A stretch of DNA of 64,000 bases from NCBI GenBank assembly GCA_000934385.1, contig KN880452.1:2725-66724 (forward strand), read 5' to 3'. Origin of the DNA: Cylindrobasidium torrendii FP15055 ss-10 (Eukaryota; Basidiomycota; Agaricomycetes; Agaricales; Physalacriaceae). Below the pieces are notes generated by a model. It made no database searches. It had not been told where the DNA came from and saw only the letters and a program-made list of their open reading frames with translations. Position numbers and translations under genes: made by a program. Of the stretch, positions 11,233 through 23,045 are shown in pieces; the first letter of the stretch is position 1, and every line of letters begins with the position of its first letter.

Positions 11233-11678
11233 TTATGATGTGGTAGTTTTGCCAAAGTATTCCCACTGGCCAGGCTCTGGGGCCTCTTCCAGAGGTTCCC
11301 AACTGAACAAGAAGTCAGAGAATTAGTGGGTAGGAGTGGAGGATGCACGCACGCCTTCCATTCTAGCATCTTGCCAGCCAAACGCCATTCATCCTCCGCG
11401 ATGACCAACGACTCCTCAATCTGGCCCTCGTCAAGCTCCTTCTCAACGCGTGCAACATCTCCGTTAGCAGCCTTTAGAATTTCGAGCTTGTGGTGGGTAA
11501 GGGCCTCTGTGGCCTGGCGGTAGACAGAGGTAGCGGGGAAGGCGCTGAGGCGCTGTAGGGTATTCTGGTACGTCTCTTGGAGAACGGGCAGTGGCCGTGG
11601 GTGGACGGCGAGGCCGGTGATACCGGTGGATGACTTGCGAGCGACGGCGTTGAAAAGCGGGCGAGAGCACCTGAACAT
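11233..11678 (-). CDS. NADH:ubiquinone oxidoreductase subunit, NDUFA5 / ETC complex I 29.9 kDa type
   Basis: Accessory subunit of mitochondrial complex I (matrix arm). Two exons, 11678-11353 and 11302-11233, are separated by a 50-nt intron (donor GTGCGT, acceptor TTCAG). The start gives MFRCSRPLFNAVARK, an Arg/Ser-rich presequence-like N-terminus. Family features are TGLAVHPRPLPVLQETYQ, the conserved YRQATEALTHHKLEI, and the C-terminal block across the splice junction EWKAWEPLEEAPEPGQWEYF. The product is about 131 residues. It is shorter at its C-terminus than ascomycete 29.9 kDa homologues but close to animal NDUFA5. Head-to-head with the mitoribosomal gene starting at 11738, only 59 bp away. 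Confidence 0.93.
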
Positions 11679-11737
11679 GGTTGCGGGAGGAGACCGGAGC
11701 GTCCTTCGATCAGGCCAAAACTTTGCCCTTCGCGTCC
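11679..11737. promoter_or_regulatory. 59-bp bidirectional promoter region between two mitochondrial-protein genes
   Basis: Only 59 bp separate the start codons of the complex I subunit (minus) and bL32m (plus). Both 5' UTRs and core promoters must therefore overlap each other or extend into the neighbouring gene. No TATA box is visible and the segment is GC-rich, as expected of housekeeping bidirectional promoters. Co-regulation is inferred from the arrangement and shared destination. Confidence 0.6.
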
Positions 11738-12109
11738 ATGGCTCTCCTTCTGCCGCGCTTGTTCAGCCTGCCCGCTCTGCTCCGGCCAGTGCTCGGCTTT
11801 GGTGCGCCAGCATGGAATCTGCGTGCGCTCCCGTCGCTGTGGGAGGAAATATTCCCGGCCATTCTCCGCGCCGTGCCAAAGTCGAAGGTTTCCCACTCCC
11901 GTAAATCAAACCGGGCGTCCAACAAGGGTTTGAAGGACAAGCAAAGTGCGTCTGTCTCCGACGCACAAGAATTGCATTTCTAACGTGTGCTAGACATTGT
12001 CACTTGCTCCGCGTGCGGTACCGCCAAGCTCGCACACAATATCTGCCCACATTGCTACTCCTCCATCCGCCGAATGTGGAAGTCTCTTACCCAAAAGACG
12101 CAGGCGTGA
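11738..12109 (+). CDS. MRPL32: mitochondrial large-subunit ribosomal protein bL32m
   Basis: Structural protein of the mitochondrial 54S/39S ribosomal subunit. Exon 1 is 11738-11945 and exon 2 is 11994-12109, with a 48-nt intron. The start gives MALLLPRLFSLPALLRPVLG, a hydrophobic/Arg N-terminus fitting mitochondrial import. The C-terminal half, read across the splice (DKQNIVTCSACGTAKLAHN then ICPHCYSSIRRMWK), shows the two CxxC pairs of the bL32 zinc site. The product is 123 residues, and the TGA is at 12107-12109. It is divergently paired with the complex I subunit gene. The assignment is firm from the zinc-site block; only the exact start is inferred. Confidence 0.93.
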
Positions 12110-12493
12110 AGGCCCTTCTGCACCCATGTACAATACATCCACCCATCATAATTCATCGTTCGTCAAGAAGAATTTCATTCCTGTCTCCATAACCTGGGTT
12201 CCTCATCAAAGGCCAGGCAGACAAAGTGGGAGTTCCATCAGAAAGTAAATGTGAGGAATGCCCCCAAGAACATCAATTTTCTGCATCTACGGTACATATG
12301 CACCGGCAGACCGCCGAATTACCTCTCTTCCGCATATCATTTGCATGTTACCTACGGCAAAGTCCTGGTCATTTCCTTCGGCGTTGGCTGCGTCCAATAG
12401 CAGCGGCATCAATCGCGAAATTCTTTCTTGCCTTTCCACTTGGCTTTAAAGCCAGAGCAGAGCACCCACGGTAAGTTGTCACTAAATCCCTCA
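12110..12493. other. intergenic / 5' region of the F-box-like gene
   Basis: No convincing coding exon. An in-frame extension upstream of 12494 back to 12428 exists but contains a possible splice donor (GGTAAGTTG) and is not protein-like, so it was left out. Confidence 0.4.
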
Positions 12494-13636
12494 ATGCGTT
12501 TGCCCGTAGAGCTGCTACACGAGGTCGTCGACCATCTCGACCAAGATTACAGCTCTCTGGCTGCCTGTTCTGCGGCAAACTCGTTCCTCTACTCCCGCGC
12601 CATTTTCCACACCTTTGCGGATATCACCCTCCAGCAAGGTAATTCTCAGAGCCTTGTCAAGCTCCTTGCACAATCCCCACACCTTGCAAAATGTACACGG
12701 ACACTGCGCCTTGTCGGCACCATGGGTGAAGTCGACGCGTCTCTGCCTTGGATTATCCGATGCATGGAAAACGTACAAATCCTGCACGTTCACTCGATGT
12801 TTTTGGGCCGGCTGCTTGCTACCAAGAATCGTGCATTGTTCCAAGCACTGTTGTCGTTGCCTGTTCAGCAGCTTCACATCCACAGCGCGTATGTTGCGAG
12901 CTGTGCCGACCTGCTGGACACGATTGCATCCATCCCTACCCTTCGCACCTTGTATCTGGGGACGCTTCTTACGCTCCCGTCGATGGCCATCCCCGCGTCC
13001 CCGATGGTAGAACCAGTTCATCTGCCCACGATGAAACTACAGGAACTCTGCGTCGATATGGAGAAGAGCGGGCCCATTGTTCACGAGCTGCTCTCCTCCT
13101 CATGGAACGCAGACGCCATTCGGACACTGAAGTTGTATGGGTGCACGACATACGATGTTCTGACCGTCAACGGCCTGCTGGCAAGGGTCCGGGTGGACAA
13201 ACTCATATTGGAGCGGTCTCATCTGTGTACGTCGTTCCAGCGGACGTTCTGGATGGGCGACGGGGCTGCTGGGCCTGCGCTGGACGTTGCTCGTGTGTCC
13301 GCGCTAGAGATCACGCTGAGCGATTTCTCGACCCAGTTGCAGTGGTGGGTTGACGCGCTGAGGTGTGTGCGGAACGGCTACGATGGTGATGAGGCGATAC
13401 TGAAGGATGTGAGAATACGGATAGAGATGGAGATGCATGGGGCAAAGTATCGGGCTTGGTTCCAGCCTTCACGCTGGCGGGCCTTGCTTGATTTGCTGAG
13501 TAGGATGGGGTCGCTGCGGAGGCTCACGGTGGAAGTGGACCAGTCGCTTGCCTCCGCGTTCTCAGATATGATTTGGGCGGAATGTCCGATGGAAATGAGA
13601 AGTGTACTGAGGGTGGAAGAGTCTTGCACAAAGTGA
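12494..13636 (+). CDS. F-box-like protein
   Basis: Intron-less gene for about 380 residues. The N-terminus LPVELLHEVVDHLDQDYSSL, followed by ACSAANSFLYSRAIF, matches the start of the F-box-like domains common in Agaricomycetes, which recruit a substrate receptor to an SCF ubiquitin ligase. The rest is leucine-rich with irregular repeats, such as TLRLVG, LRTLYLGTLLTLP and LKLYGCTTYD, consistent with a degenerate leucine-rich fold. The target is unknown. The start at 12494 is chosen because it puts the F-box at the N-terminus; an in-frame ATG at 12428 would add 22 unlikely residues. Confidence 0.75.
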   Translation: MRLPVELLHEVVDHLDQDYSSLAACSAANSFLYSRAIFHTFADITLQQGNSQSLVKLLAQSPHLAKCTRTLRLVGTMGEVDASLPWIIRCMENVQILHVHSMFLGRLLATKNRALFQALLSLPVQQLHIHSAYVASCADLLDTIASIPTLRTLYLGTLLTLPSMAIPASPMVEPVHLPTMKLQELCVDMEKSGPIVHELLSSSWNADAIRTLKLYGCTTYDVLTVNGLLARVRVDKLILERSHLCTSFQRTFWMGDGAAGPALDVARVSALEITLSDFSTQLQWWVDALRCVRNGYDGDEAILKDVRIRIEMEMHGAKYRAWFQPSRWRALLDLLSRMGSLRRLTVEVDQSLASAFSDMIWAECPMEMRSVLRVEESCTK

Positions 13637-13927
13637 TATGTAACTATCGTTGTTGTACGGTGTATTTTCTATAGTATTTATGATGCTTAACGGGTGTGTC
13701 GACAAATTGTCACCGGGTGCCAATTACGGCTTGTGAGCAGTGAAAACGGTGTTGTGAAGCCGTATTCAAAGACAAGGACGGAGCGCGACTAATCGCATAC
13801 ACGGTTATGTAGATGGCGGTGTAAAGTTTAAACTTTCAGACCGGTCACTTATAACGTGTGTTTCATACTTTGAAGTTAACCACCACCTTTGTTATACGAT
13901 TAGAGAGCTACTATCTGGCTGCCAACA

Positions 13928-16358
13928 ATGACTGAGCGACGATTGTCGGTGGCATCAAATTCGCGATCGAGGCGCCTCTCTGCTTCATCTTGGACTTCAC
14001 CGTCAACTCCCCGCCTCGCGCCGCGCACATCGAATTCGACTGTGCCAACGTCTGGCGCAATGTCGGGCGACGAGCTGCCCATCTACAAGGGCCATAAATC
14101 GCAACCGTCATGGACGAAGCAAGTGCTTGTACCCATCCCTGGAGTTCCGGCCAGGCGCCTGCGCTTGGTCGTCCCAAATTCGACCCGAATCCAACAGCTG
14201 GGCTCTGGACGCTGGGGACGAAAACGCGGTTTTGTGCTCCTCCTCGCAGCCTGTCTGGCTATGGTCTTGACCGTGTCAGCACTCAGACGAAGCTTCGGCC
14301 GCCACGGAGCCTCTTGGGACGGATTCCAACAAGAGCAAGAACCATCCACACTCGTTTACCGGAGGGACGATCTGCGAAGAATATGGGAATGGGAAATAGC
14401 GAGTGGGCACTACCCTTCAAAACGGAGCAGTATGTCTATAGTTCCATCCAGGTTTTTGCGCAAATGCTTACAGCAGACAGTACCCAAGGAGATTGGCTTT
14501 AAGAGCCCTCCATCGAATCCATCACTACCCTTCCGGGGAAGAAACATCCCTCCTTCAAGATTCAGGCCGCCACCGACTGTAGTGACGACCAATGCGGACA
14601 CCGACGCGCTGGGAGTTGGGCCGAAACGCATATACCCCGATATCCAGGCTGCTCCCCCCAATGTCGCGTATCCACCACGGCCAGTGCCAGGGAGTATCGC
14701 GGATCTGGACGCTGTCATGCGGCACTGTGATTTCTCAGAGAACAAGGTGCGTGTATGGTCGCGACGTGGAGGCCCAAGTGCTAATCCATATGCAGTATGT
14801 CCGTGACTGTCTCGAGGTAATGAGACTGGGCGCTGGATTGGACAACGGGGAACACACCCGGCGAGGGAAGATGGATGACTGGAAGTACATCTATGTGGAG
14901 GCACCCGCCGACGACGCCGTTCAAAAGCAGGATCCCAACCCTGTTGTGCCTGCGCCAGTGTTCAGGCCGCCTGTCAGTGTTATGACAGAAGATCCCGAGG
15001 CTGGTCTATGGAAGAAACCCGATGCTTCACTGGAGTCTCCCGTTCGGTTCGAAAAGCCCATTCCTCCTCGACTGTACGGCGGCGAGTGCGATCCGGAGAA
15101 CCCACGGCTTTTCCATATGTTCTGGACGGGTCCGTTCACCGACAAGCCGTATCTTGCCCTACTCTCGTTTCTCTTTACCCAAAATACCGGGATCCATTTG
15201 AAGGAGGGCAGTGAAACGACCCCGGTGTGCCGCCCTCAGTTCTGGCTTTGGATCAATCCCGGGCCTGCTGCTGCTGTGCCCAACCCGAATGCGCTCACAG
15301 ACATGTTCGCTGACCTCAAGTCGAATCCATGGGCTGCACCGTTCCTTCATCCTAGATTCAAGGATGTTATCAGGTTCAAGATGTGGAATACGACTGAACA
15401 GTTGGACGGCGTGCCCGAACTCAAGGACGAATGGCGCGCACTACAAGATTCGCTCTTCAACTCAGGCGGCATTGTGATTAACGTGCCGAAGGAGAAGGGC
15501 GCAGATAATGCTACGAGCTCGACTGCGGCAGAGGGCGACGATATACATAACCGCACGGGGTCCAAATCGTCGAGTTCCTATGACCGACTTTCGGTCATCT
15601 TGTCGGATATGGCGCGGTTCGTGCTTTGCCACCGTTTTGGTGGAATTTACCTTGATGCGGATACCATTTTCTTGCGTGATTGGGAGGAACTTTGGGGCTG
15701 GCGGGGCGCATTTGCGTACCGCTGGTCACGACTGGAAAAGTACAACACTGCTGTCCTCAAGATGTCCAAAGGCAGCGCACTGGGGACGTTCCTCTTCCGG
15801 ACGGCGATGAAGAATGGGCTAGACTTCCATCCGATGAGTATTTCCCGCTACATGCACGACGCACATTCGGACGACTTGCTCTTACGGCTTCCCGACGCTC
15901 TGTTCGACTCGGCATGGCTAAACACGGAGTATTTCCAGCGGGACCGGCCTCCACAGCCCTATTTCACTGAGTACGTGCCCTCAGATTAATGTTACCATAA
16001 GACTGACGAGTTTCGTAGGTTCGGGGAGTTCTTCGATACGCCTTTGATAACGAGCGCTGCGCCTCAAGCATTGGGCTTCCATGGATTCTTCCGTGGCGCG
16101 TTTTCGTACCACTTCCACAACTTTTGGTGGAAACCATTCGACCCGTCGCGCAATTTTCCAGACTTGGGCCCACGGTTTGCGGCGACAGAGGAAGTGGCGA
16201 GGGCGAACGTAAACGCTACTAGGATGGGTGACGATGGAGACGAGGACGTGTATGCGGACAAGCGTGATCTGGACTGGTCGACGGTGCTCAAGCGGTCGTT
16301 TGAGGCTTATCTGAGAGGGGAACGCGCGAACATGTACGGTGAATCGATAGAATGGTAG
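13928..16358 (+). CDS. type II membrane glycosyltransferase, DxD family (GT32/alpha-1,4-type)
   Basis: Three exons (13928-14746, 14796-15970, 16019-16358) encode about 777 residues. A basic cytosolic tail is followed by one membrane segment (GFVLLLAACLAMVLTVSAL, about residues 100-118), giving a type II Golgi or ER topology. After a long Pro-rich stem, the catalytic region has RLFHMFWTGPF, then SDMARFVLCHRFGGIYLDAD with the metal-binding Asp-Ala-Asp, then WRGAFAYRWSR, as in GT32-like sugar-binding DxD transferases. The C-terminal exon contains GFHGFFRGAFSYHFHNFWW. It probably transfers a hexose to a glycoprotein or glycolipid; donor and acceptor cannot be told. Both introns are 48-49 nt. Confidence 0.85.
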
Positions 16359-16697
16359 GAACGGTCGTTTTGGGTGGACGGGACATATCTTATAGCCGCT
16401 GGCTGGACATATCTTATAGCTCTGTATATTGCGTTCCCTTTGAGTGGTAATCACAAATCACTTGCGCGAAACTGGAGTCTCTGGCACGGAACCTGGTGAT
16501 CGGGGGTATCATTTCGTTCTCCTTACGACCACCACCCAATAATTACTGAGAAATTACTCGCCGTCGGTTTCGTGGAAACAAGTTTGTTTTCTGCATGCGT
16601 GGCTCGTTCGGACATTGATGGGCGCAACACAGCCTCAGCTCGTTGTACAAAAAATCCTTTTTCCCGGCGCCAGGCTTCACATTCGACTACGACAACG
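16359..16697. other. intergenic / 5' region of the kinase gene
   Basis: Contains a short direct repeat (GGACATATCTTATAGC, twice, near 16379 and 16405) in the 3' region of the glycosyltransferase gene. No coding signal. An upstream in-frame ATG at 16572 was not used because it would extend the kinase with unlikely sequence. Confidence 0.4.
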
Positions 16698-18435
16698 ATG
16701 ATAGGTGGACTCTCCTTGAAAGAGGCGCTGCTCCCGCAGCCGCCGAGTTTTGGAAAGAAGAGAAACTATGAGATGCTCGAGCAGCTTGGAGAGGGCACGT
16801 TTGGGAAAGTGATGGTGTGTCGCGCGTTGGCGTTGTATGAAATCCGAATTGACCGCGAGCAGAGGGCTATCTGGAACGTGCCGCCAGAACAGGCTGCGAT
16901 CGCTGAGCGCGGCGCTGCTGCTGATGATTCCCCGGTGAACAAGGCTGGTGTGTGACGCGCCTGCACATATATGCGTCTAGTGGGCTCACAATACGCTGTA
17001 GCACCACCTCTTTCACGGCATCCCTCGTCTGCCAGCAATTCGAGCTCGAGTGTGCGGAAAGAGGTTGCACTCAAGGTGATTCCCAAAAAGAAGGTGAAGG
17101 GGAACGAAGCGAGTGTCTGGGGAGAGATGGAGGTCCTCAAGGGCTTGGATCATCCCAATATCGTTCGTGGCAACATCACATCCTCCTTGGCTTTCTCTCA
17201 CAATGCAGCATTCAGGTCAAATTCTACGAATGGTTCGAATCAAGATCAAAGTACTACCTCTCTTTTGAGCTGGCTACGGGAGGAGAGCTGTTCGAGCGCA
17301 TCACCAAGAAGGGCAAGTTCACCGAGAAGGACGCCATCACGGTGCTGCGCAGTGCACTATCTGGCGTCAAATATTTGCATGCGCATGATATCGTGCATCG
17401 TGACCTCAAGTGTGTCGTATGCCATCTCATCTGGAGTCCACTGACCGTTTGCTCTCCAGACCAGAGAACATCCTCTACCGCTCACACGATAGTGAATCCG
17501 ACATCGTCATCGCGGACTTTGGCATCGCGAAACACCTTGTTTCTCCCGATGAAATCCTGACATCGCTCGCTGGCTCCTTTGGCTACGTCGCGCCCGAAGT
17601 TCTGCTCAACGAAGGACACAACAAGCCGGTCGACATCTGGAGTATTGGTGTTATCACGTACGTTCTGCTCTGTGGCTACTCCCCATTTCGCTCGGACGAC
17701 CTCAAGGTGCTCGTACGGGAGACGAAGGAGGCAAAGGTGCAGTTCCACGAGCGGTATTGGAAGAATGTGAGCCAGGAAGCCAAATCGTTTATTCTCAAGC
17801 TGTTGAATCCGGATCCTGTGAAACGGCCGACGGCAGAGGAGGCGCTTAAGGACCCTTGGTTGACCAAGGGCGAATGGGATAACCATCACGATCTTGGCGA
17901 AGGTCTGCGTGAGCACTTTGACCCCCGCAAGCGCTGGAAGAGCGCCATCAACACGATGCGGGCTATGCAGCGCATGGGTGTTGGGATGAGAAGGAGCAAC
18001 AGCGAAGGTGCTGCAAGTACTGGCAGCGGTGGCTGGGCAGACAGTGACGAGGAGGACGAAGTGGATCCGACGAAGCGACAACCTCCCAAACTCCCGGATG
18101 GCGGTGGTGCCGAGGGCCTAGCCAACGTTCTCGTGGAAGACCATTCGAACGCTACGTCGCCGAGTCCCACATCTGCACAACCCGTTGTTGCTCCCCGGTT
18201 GTCTGCAGAGCCGTTGTCTTCTTCTCCGCCGGCCTCGCCGCAACCTGCGCCCGCCGAGAGGCATTATCCTCGAAACCCGTCTGTGAAGCACACAGGCGAC
18301 GACGACGACGACGATGTGGTTATGCCAGGCTCATTCATGCTGCCGACGTCTGAACCATCCTCTTCGGCTTCTTCAACGGATGGTGGGGAAACCTGGGGCA
18401 GTATGTTCAAGAAGATGAGGCTGGGATCACCCTGA
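16698..18435 (+). CDS. serine/threonine protein kinase, CAMK group (calmodulin-dependent kinase-like)
   Basis: Five exons (16698-16814, 16863-16947, 16981-17162, 17216-17409, 17460-18435) give about 517 residues. All kinase hallmarks are present: glycine loop [15 protein letters not shown]-anchoring Lys in [31 protein letters not shown], catalytic loop HRDLKPEN formed across an intron, [21 protein letters not shown], and [20 protein letters not shown] typical of CAMK kinases. The tail after ~residue 370 is disordered and Ser/Pro-rich with an Asp run (about 18297-18314). No clear calmodulin-binding helix was identified. An N-lobe insertion rich in Ser follows intron 2, whose inferred length of only 33 nt is unusual. 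Substrate and pathway unknown. Confidence 0.88.
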
Positions 18436-18891
18436 CAGACTTTCGTGCTTGGTCGCAAGCGGGAGTAATACCATACCAATAAAGTATTGGCGAATTGTAC
18501 ATGACTTGAGTGTATACCTGGTTTTGTTTACCTTCACGATGAGACGACGTGATTCTCTATTTATTCTTCATGAAATCAATATTTCTATGGCTCAGTTCCA
18601 TAGACATTCACTCTCAAACTTGGTGTAAAGTAGACGCTTGTGGACTGTTTGCACTGGGCACTGCTCCCAAACCGTTCCCCTTCAACATCGAATAACGGGA
18701 ATCCGCCACAATCGTACTTAGTGAGTCGGTGAATTTGATGAACAGTGCAAGCACTGCCGGAGGCTAGAGGCTCAGAAGCACCTGAGAGCAGCAATTCGAA
18801 TTTCGCGTTCATGGTCATGTGCCACAGAGCACGCTGATGATCGGCCAACCCCGGTCCCCTGGCGCTTGAGCCTTGCACGCAAACCACCACC
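18436..18891. other. intergenic upstream of family copy B, nothing recognised
   Basis: A minus-strand open frame covers much of it but is not protein-like and overlaps the start of the family gene on the other strand. No repeat or RNA gene seen. Confidence 0.4.
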
Positions 18892-21800
18892 ATGTCTGGC
18901 AACTTTGAGCAGCCAGAATTTATTTCAGTAAAAGAACACTGCGTCGAATCATTTTCTAATTGGCCTGGTCCGACCCGGTCAATAGCCGAGGCTCTACTGC
19001 TGGACGTAGATGCTACGACTCTGCCTCGCTCTCCACAGGTGTGCACTTGTAAGTATATACACGCATGAGTCTCACACTGCCTCACAGGATTCTCTGAATG
19101 GCACATTATCCTCCCGCATATCGTCACACTCTGTAGACCACAACATGCTCTCCGACGTACATGCCCTAGCTTTGTATATTGCCTCGAGCTTCACGCGACA
19201 TGCTCCCCTTGGCCAACCTCTCAATGAAATTCCCAAAGCTATGTTCAAAAAGCGCTTCCTATATCTTCTATTGAAATGTCTATGGCCTGGCGAGCACACA
19301 AAGTACACACCAGCCTGATGCCTGCTAAATACACTGACACTATCATCAGTCTCGACGTTCCTCTGGCTCTTGCAGTCGATCCCTCTCTCTACGATACCAT
19401 CGAAACCTCGTTCCTTTCTTCAACCCCTTCTTATGTTTGTGCGCCTGGTCTTGTAACCTCCCCGCTGGCCGTGCCCGAGGAATCTGGGTCATCGGAAATG
19501 CAGTCAATCGAACACGACTCCGCTTCAGAGCTTGTCATGGACCATCTGGCCTTAGAAGATGAAGTCAAAGAGGCCGTGATCTCCCCGAGCAGCGACTCGG
19601 AACGGTCAAATTCTGAACCTTTATTGATAACAGCTGAGGGCGAGCCTGATGACTATGGCCTCGACCCACACATGCATCTTGCTGTCTTTCCTTTGGATAG
19701 AAGAGTCGTTGACTTTCCTCTTCTTTGCATTGCGTCACCGTCGACGGTTCTCCGCGTTATGTCGAGCGCTTTGCTTCATCGCCAGGCTATAGGAATGCAC
19801 GATCCTTTATTGTGCGCAGTCATTGACGATGATTCGACCACCATACAGCTAGCAATTGGATGGACCGAGGGCTCCCAGCAGGAAAAATCAGTACGCCGGC
19901 ATTCCTTCCCGTGTAGGTCCCCTAACCTGAGCATAGGTCGAGGTGCACTTAGCATACGGAGCAATGCAATCGCAATCATGTCCAAACTATGGCAGAGGCG
20001 TATTTGACGTGGTTTCAGCCACAGATGCTTTTCGCCTGGCTATTTGTCTAATGGCCCTTCACAACAAGGCTTCCTCCGTTGTACCTCCCGCTCACGAAAA
20101 TCTACTGACTGTTCTTGCTTCACCTTCCATTCTTGGTTGGAGACTCGATCAAGCTGGAAAGGGCGTGAGCGATTCCATTAGCCGCGTCCAGACTTGGGCC
20201 AACGATGTCGATCAGTGAGCTCTGTCGTTCTCAGATGTTACTCTGTGCTCAATCTTGGGTTCAACCCGTAAGAGCAATGCTCCTCGTCTCTGCAGTCACC
20301 TTAGTACCTCCAAGGTCTTTACCGAGCAAGATCCCTGTTCTAGCCAGGTAAGTGTTGAATATCGCATTTGGCGGCTCACTTGTGACTGAGATCTATACAG
20401 TAGAGCTCGAACCACAGTTCGGAGCCGTGGCGGCGGTACAAGGATGCACTCGTCCGAAACGTGGGTTTGGTCCAATAGGTTATGTTACCCCTTGACATTT
20501 GAATAGTCCATCATGGCTGCCAATCCCCACGTACGTTCCACTGAAATGCTTTGTATCTATCTCATCAACAAGCGATATCACTCAGACGCGGTCTCCATTG
20601 GCACCACAATGTGTTCATCAAGAGCATGGACCACAAAACCGCGTTTGTCACTTGTTTATTTCAACACGGACAACGTTGCTAAAGTCCCAATAGGGCTGAA
20701 GATTTCGCACCATATCTGTATGTGCAGGTCTTGTCCGACTCTCGAAGACCATTCACATCCTCTGCTAGATATGTGCACTGGTTGAAGCCACCCTCCGCCT
20801 CTGAGTACGCCCTCTTTCTTTGCGCAAGTTGCTTTCTTGGACTTACAAGTTCCTGTTAGATTCGCAGCCGCTAAGTCCTATCCTCACACCATGGGCCTGT
20901 CCATACCCACACATTACAATCTCAATCGATTCACTGTGATGTGTCTGTGTCCTCCGGCCAGCGAAATGGACGAACCATTGCCTGTCTATGAGCCGCTGCT
21001 GAAATGCATGCATTATTTTCGCTCCGTCACTGTACCCGTGTGTTAATTCATGCCCTCTTCTGCCAACATCACTGATGGCCACGGCATTTAGACCATCGCT
21101 GTGGCCGCCGAAATTCCTTCAAGCTGCCTTTCGTCCTATGAAGCTTACACTCGCCATGTCGAGCACGCTGGATTGCTTCACACCGCTGTCAGCGGAGAAG
21201 CAACATCGACTTCGTAAGTATCTTCACCTCTTGTCGCCATCTGCTAAGCCGTACCTAGTCTTTATAGCGATGAGATCGCCAGACATTTTTTGTCCCATTT
21301 TGGCACCATTATCACAGAGAGCAATCTGGCCCAGCTGTTTGAATGGGGTCGGTCGGCGGAGGTGGAGAAACCGGTGGAAGAGGTGGATGGTCGCGTCGTT
21401 GGCTGGGATCAAATTCATCTGCGCATTCTCGCTGACCCCGGCCGCGGGAGAAACGATTCTGCCCTCTTCGTAGGGTAAGTCAATATTCCTGATCATCATG
21501 TGAAGAAAACTCACTACAGGAAGGTTTGAGCGTACCCTTTGGACAGCTCGAAACAAGATGCTCGATTCCAGTGTCGACGACACATTCCTGTCTGATCTCC
21601 GAGCCCTGTTGACGTCGGCGCTGCCAGAAATGAATCAAGCCATCGGCCGTTTATTGCGCAAGCGTAACAAGTATGCAACGACGAATGGTGCGGGTTTGCT
21701 GGGCGACATTGCTCGGAAACTTGTCCAGTCAGAGAAACGGCTTTCTCGAAGGTTCATGATAGACGAGCCGTCCCAGATGATTGCATGGAACAAGTTGCAA

Positions 21801-22892
21801 AGGGTGACCTTGGCCTCTTCGGGACACTTCGTCCTCGCGCGAGCTGTCGAGGAGCCTCGTCAAACTCAGTGTGACGTCGTCGCAGGCATCCGCATGCCAT
21901 GCTTTGCAGGAAAAGACAAGGAGAGAGTACATGTTTTCAACTCTCTCAGGGACTCCTTCACACACCAACCTTCGCAACTGTCGACTGATGCGCTCGCTTT
22001 GCAAGCTACTTTCGAGAAGGGCACACCGCCGTGCGTGTCGCCAGAGGTCGAAGACTGTGACCCATTCATTCCCAGAGGACTACTAGATGAGACGGTTTCC
22101 GCAGATCTCCTTGACGAGCAGAACACTGTCGGCACGGGTAATGTCCAAGCTTCGAGCAGGACGAAAGAATTGAGATCGATACTGGGCATGTCACAAACAA
22201 AGGCTGACATATCAAGTAACCACACAGAGATACCCTTAGAATCTCCGTTGGGTGAGTACCTGTGTGCATACTCAGTCATGCCTCTCACGAGCAATCTTGC
22301 CCAGATATCGTTCTATCGTTCTACTCCGCAGAACACAAGCGAAAGGGCGCGACAATCTTTCAGAGCATGGCCAAAGCCTATATGTATCTACAATCCGCGG
22401 TTGCCCAAAATGTCGCGGTCGGCATTGGCGATGAAGTTGTGTTTTGCCTGGTCACAGACGGCCCTATCGGGGCCGTTCTGAGTGCTTGGAGTGTCCGGGC
22501 GGACTCGCTTGGACAATCTGTATGAATTTCACTGGAACACGAGCTACTTATCATTGACAACATCTCAGTATGGAAGCGTGCCAGGCGCTACGCCCATTAC
22601 CATGATCGCGGCACGTAATGCACCAAAGTACGATATTCGAGAGCTCAATCAGGCTCTACGCTTTGCGACCTTCCTTCTTCATCTCAAACACGTCCACGCA
22701 CCGCGCCTTGCCAAACGATTCAACGAAGCCCGGGCTGCATTCATGAAGCGCTGGGATGACCAGGACGATTCCCTGAAATGGACGATGGAAGAACAAGCAA
22801 ATAGCGCCAAGTTCAAAGCCCGGTTCGACGCCGAGCTCGACGCTCGCGTGCAGCTTGCGGAGAGGTTCAAGCTCAAGGCCCAACTGCGGTGA
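18892..22892 (+). CDS. large multicopy-family protein, copy B; candidate PD-(D/E)XK nuclease-like
   Basis: I do not recognise the family by name. It begins MSGNFEQPEFISVKEH, then WPGPTRSIAEALLLDVDATT. Inferred exons are 18892-19038, 19088-19302, 19350-19890 and 19937-20214, then several unresolved in 20215-21110, then larger ones to the TGA at 22890-22892; length is about 1,100 residues. Recurrent blocks shared with copies C and D include LGQPLNEIPKAMF, LDVPLALAVDPSLYDTIE, VVDFPLLCIASPSTVLRVMS, VEVHLAYG, YNLNRFTVMC, VVGWDQIHLRIL and LARAVEEPRQTQCDV. Near the C-terminus the spliced sequence reads DIVLSFYSAEHKRK, an Asp-x8-Glu-x-Lys arrangement. It is followed by a helix, the strand VVFCLVTDGPIGAVLSAW, and YDIRELNQALRFATFLLHLK, an order seen in PD-(D/E)XK nuclease folds. 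The nuclease reading is inference. The gene has no obvious frame breaks. Confidence 0.7.
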
Positions 22893-23045
22893 TGACAGAA
22901 CCCGGCACTACAGTATAATATTCAATTGCAATCTGGAGTTGGAGCTTCCAAGAAATTTGCCCATGTTTTTACAAGTACTCAGTATCAACACAAGATCCTA
23001 CTCAATGTCTAACTTTCACATTCTCTGAATCTACTCATCGTCTCA

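Noticed and set aside
20255..20275. GGGTTCAACCC resembling a tRNA T-arm
   Set aside because: No acceptor or anticodon stem can be formed around it, and it lies inside family copy B with a counterpart in copy C.
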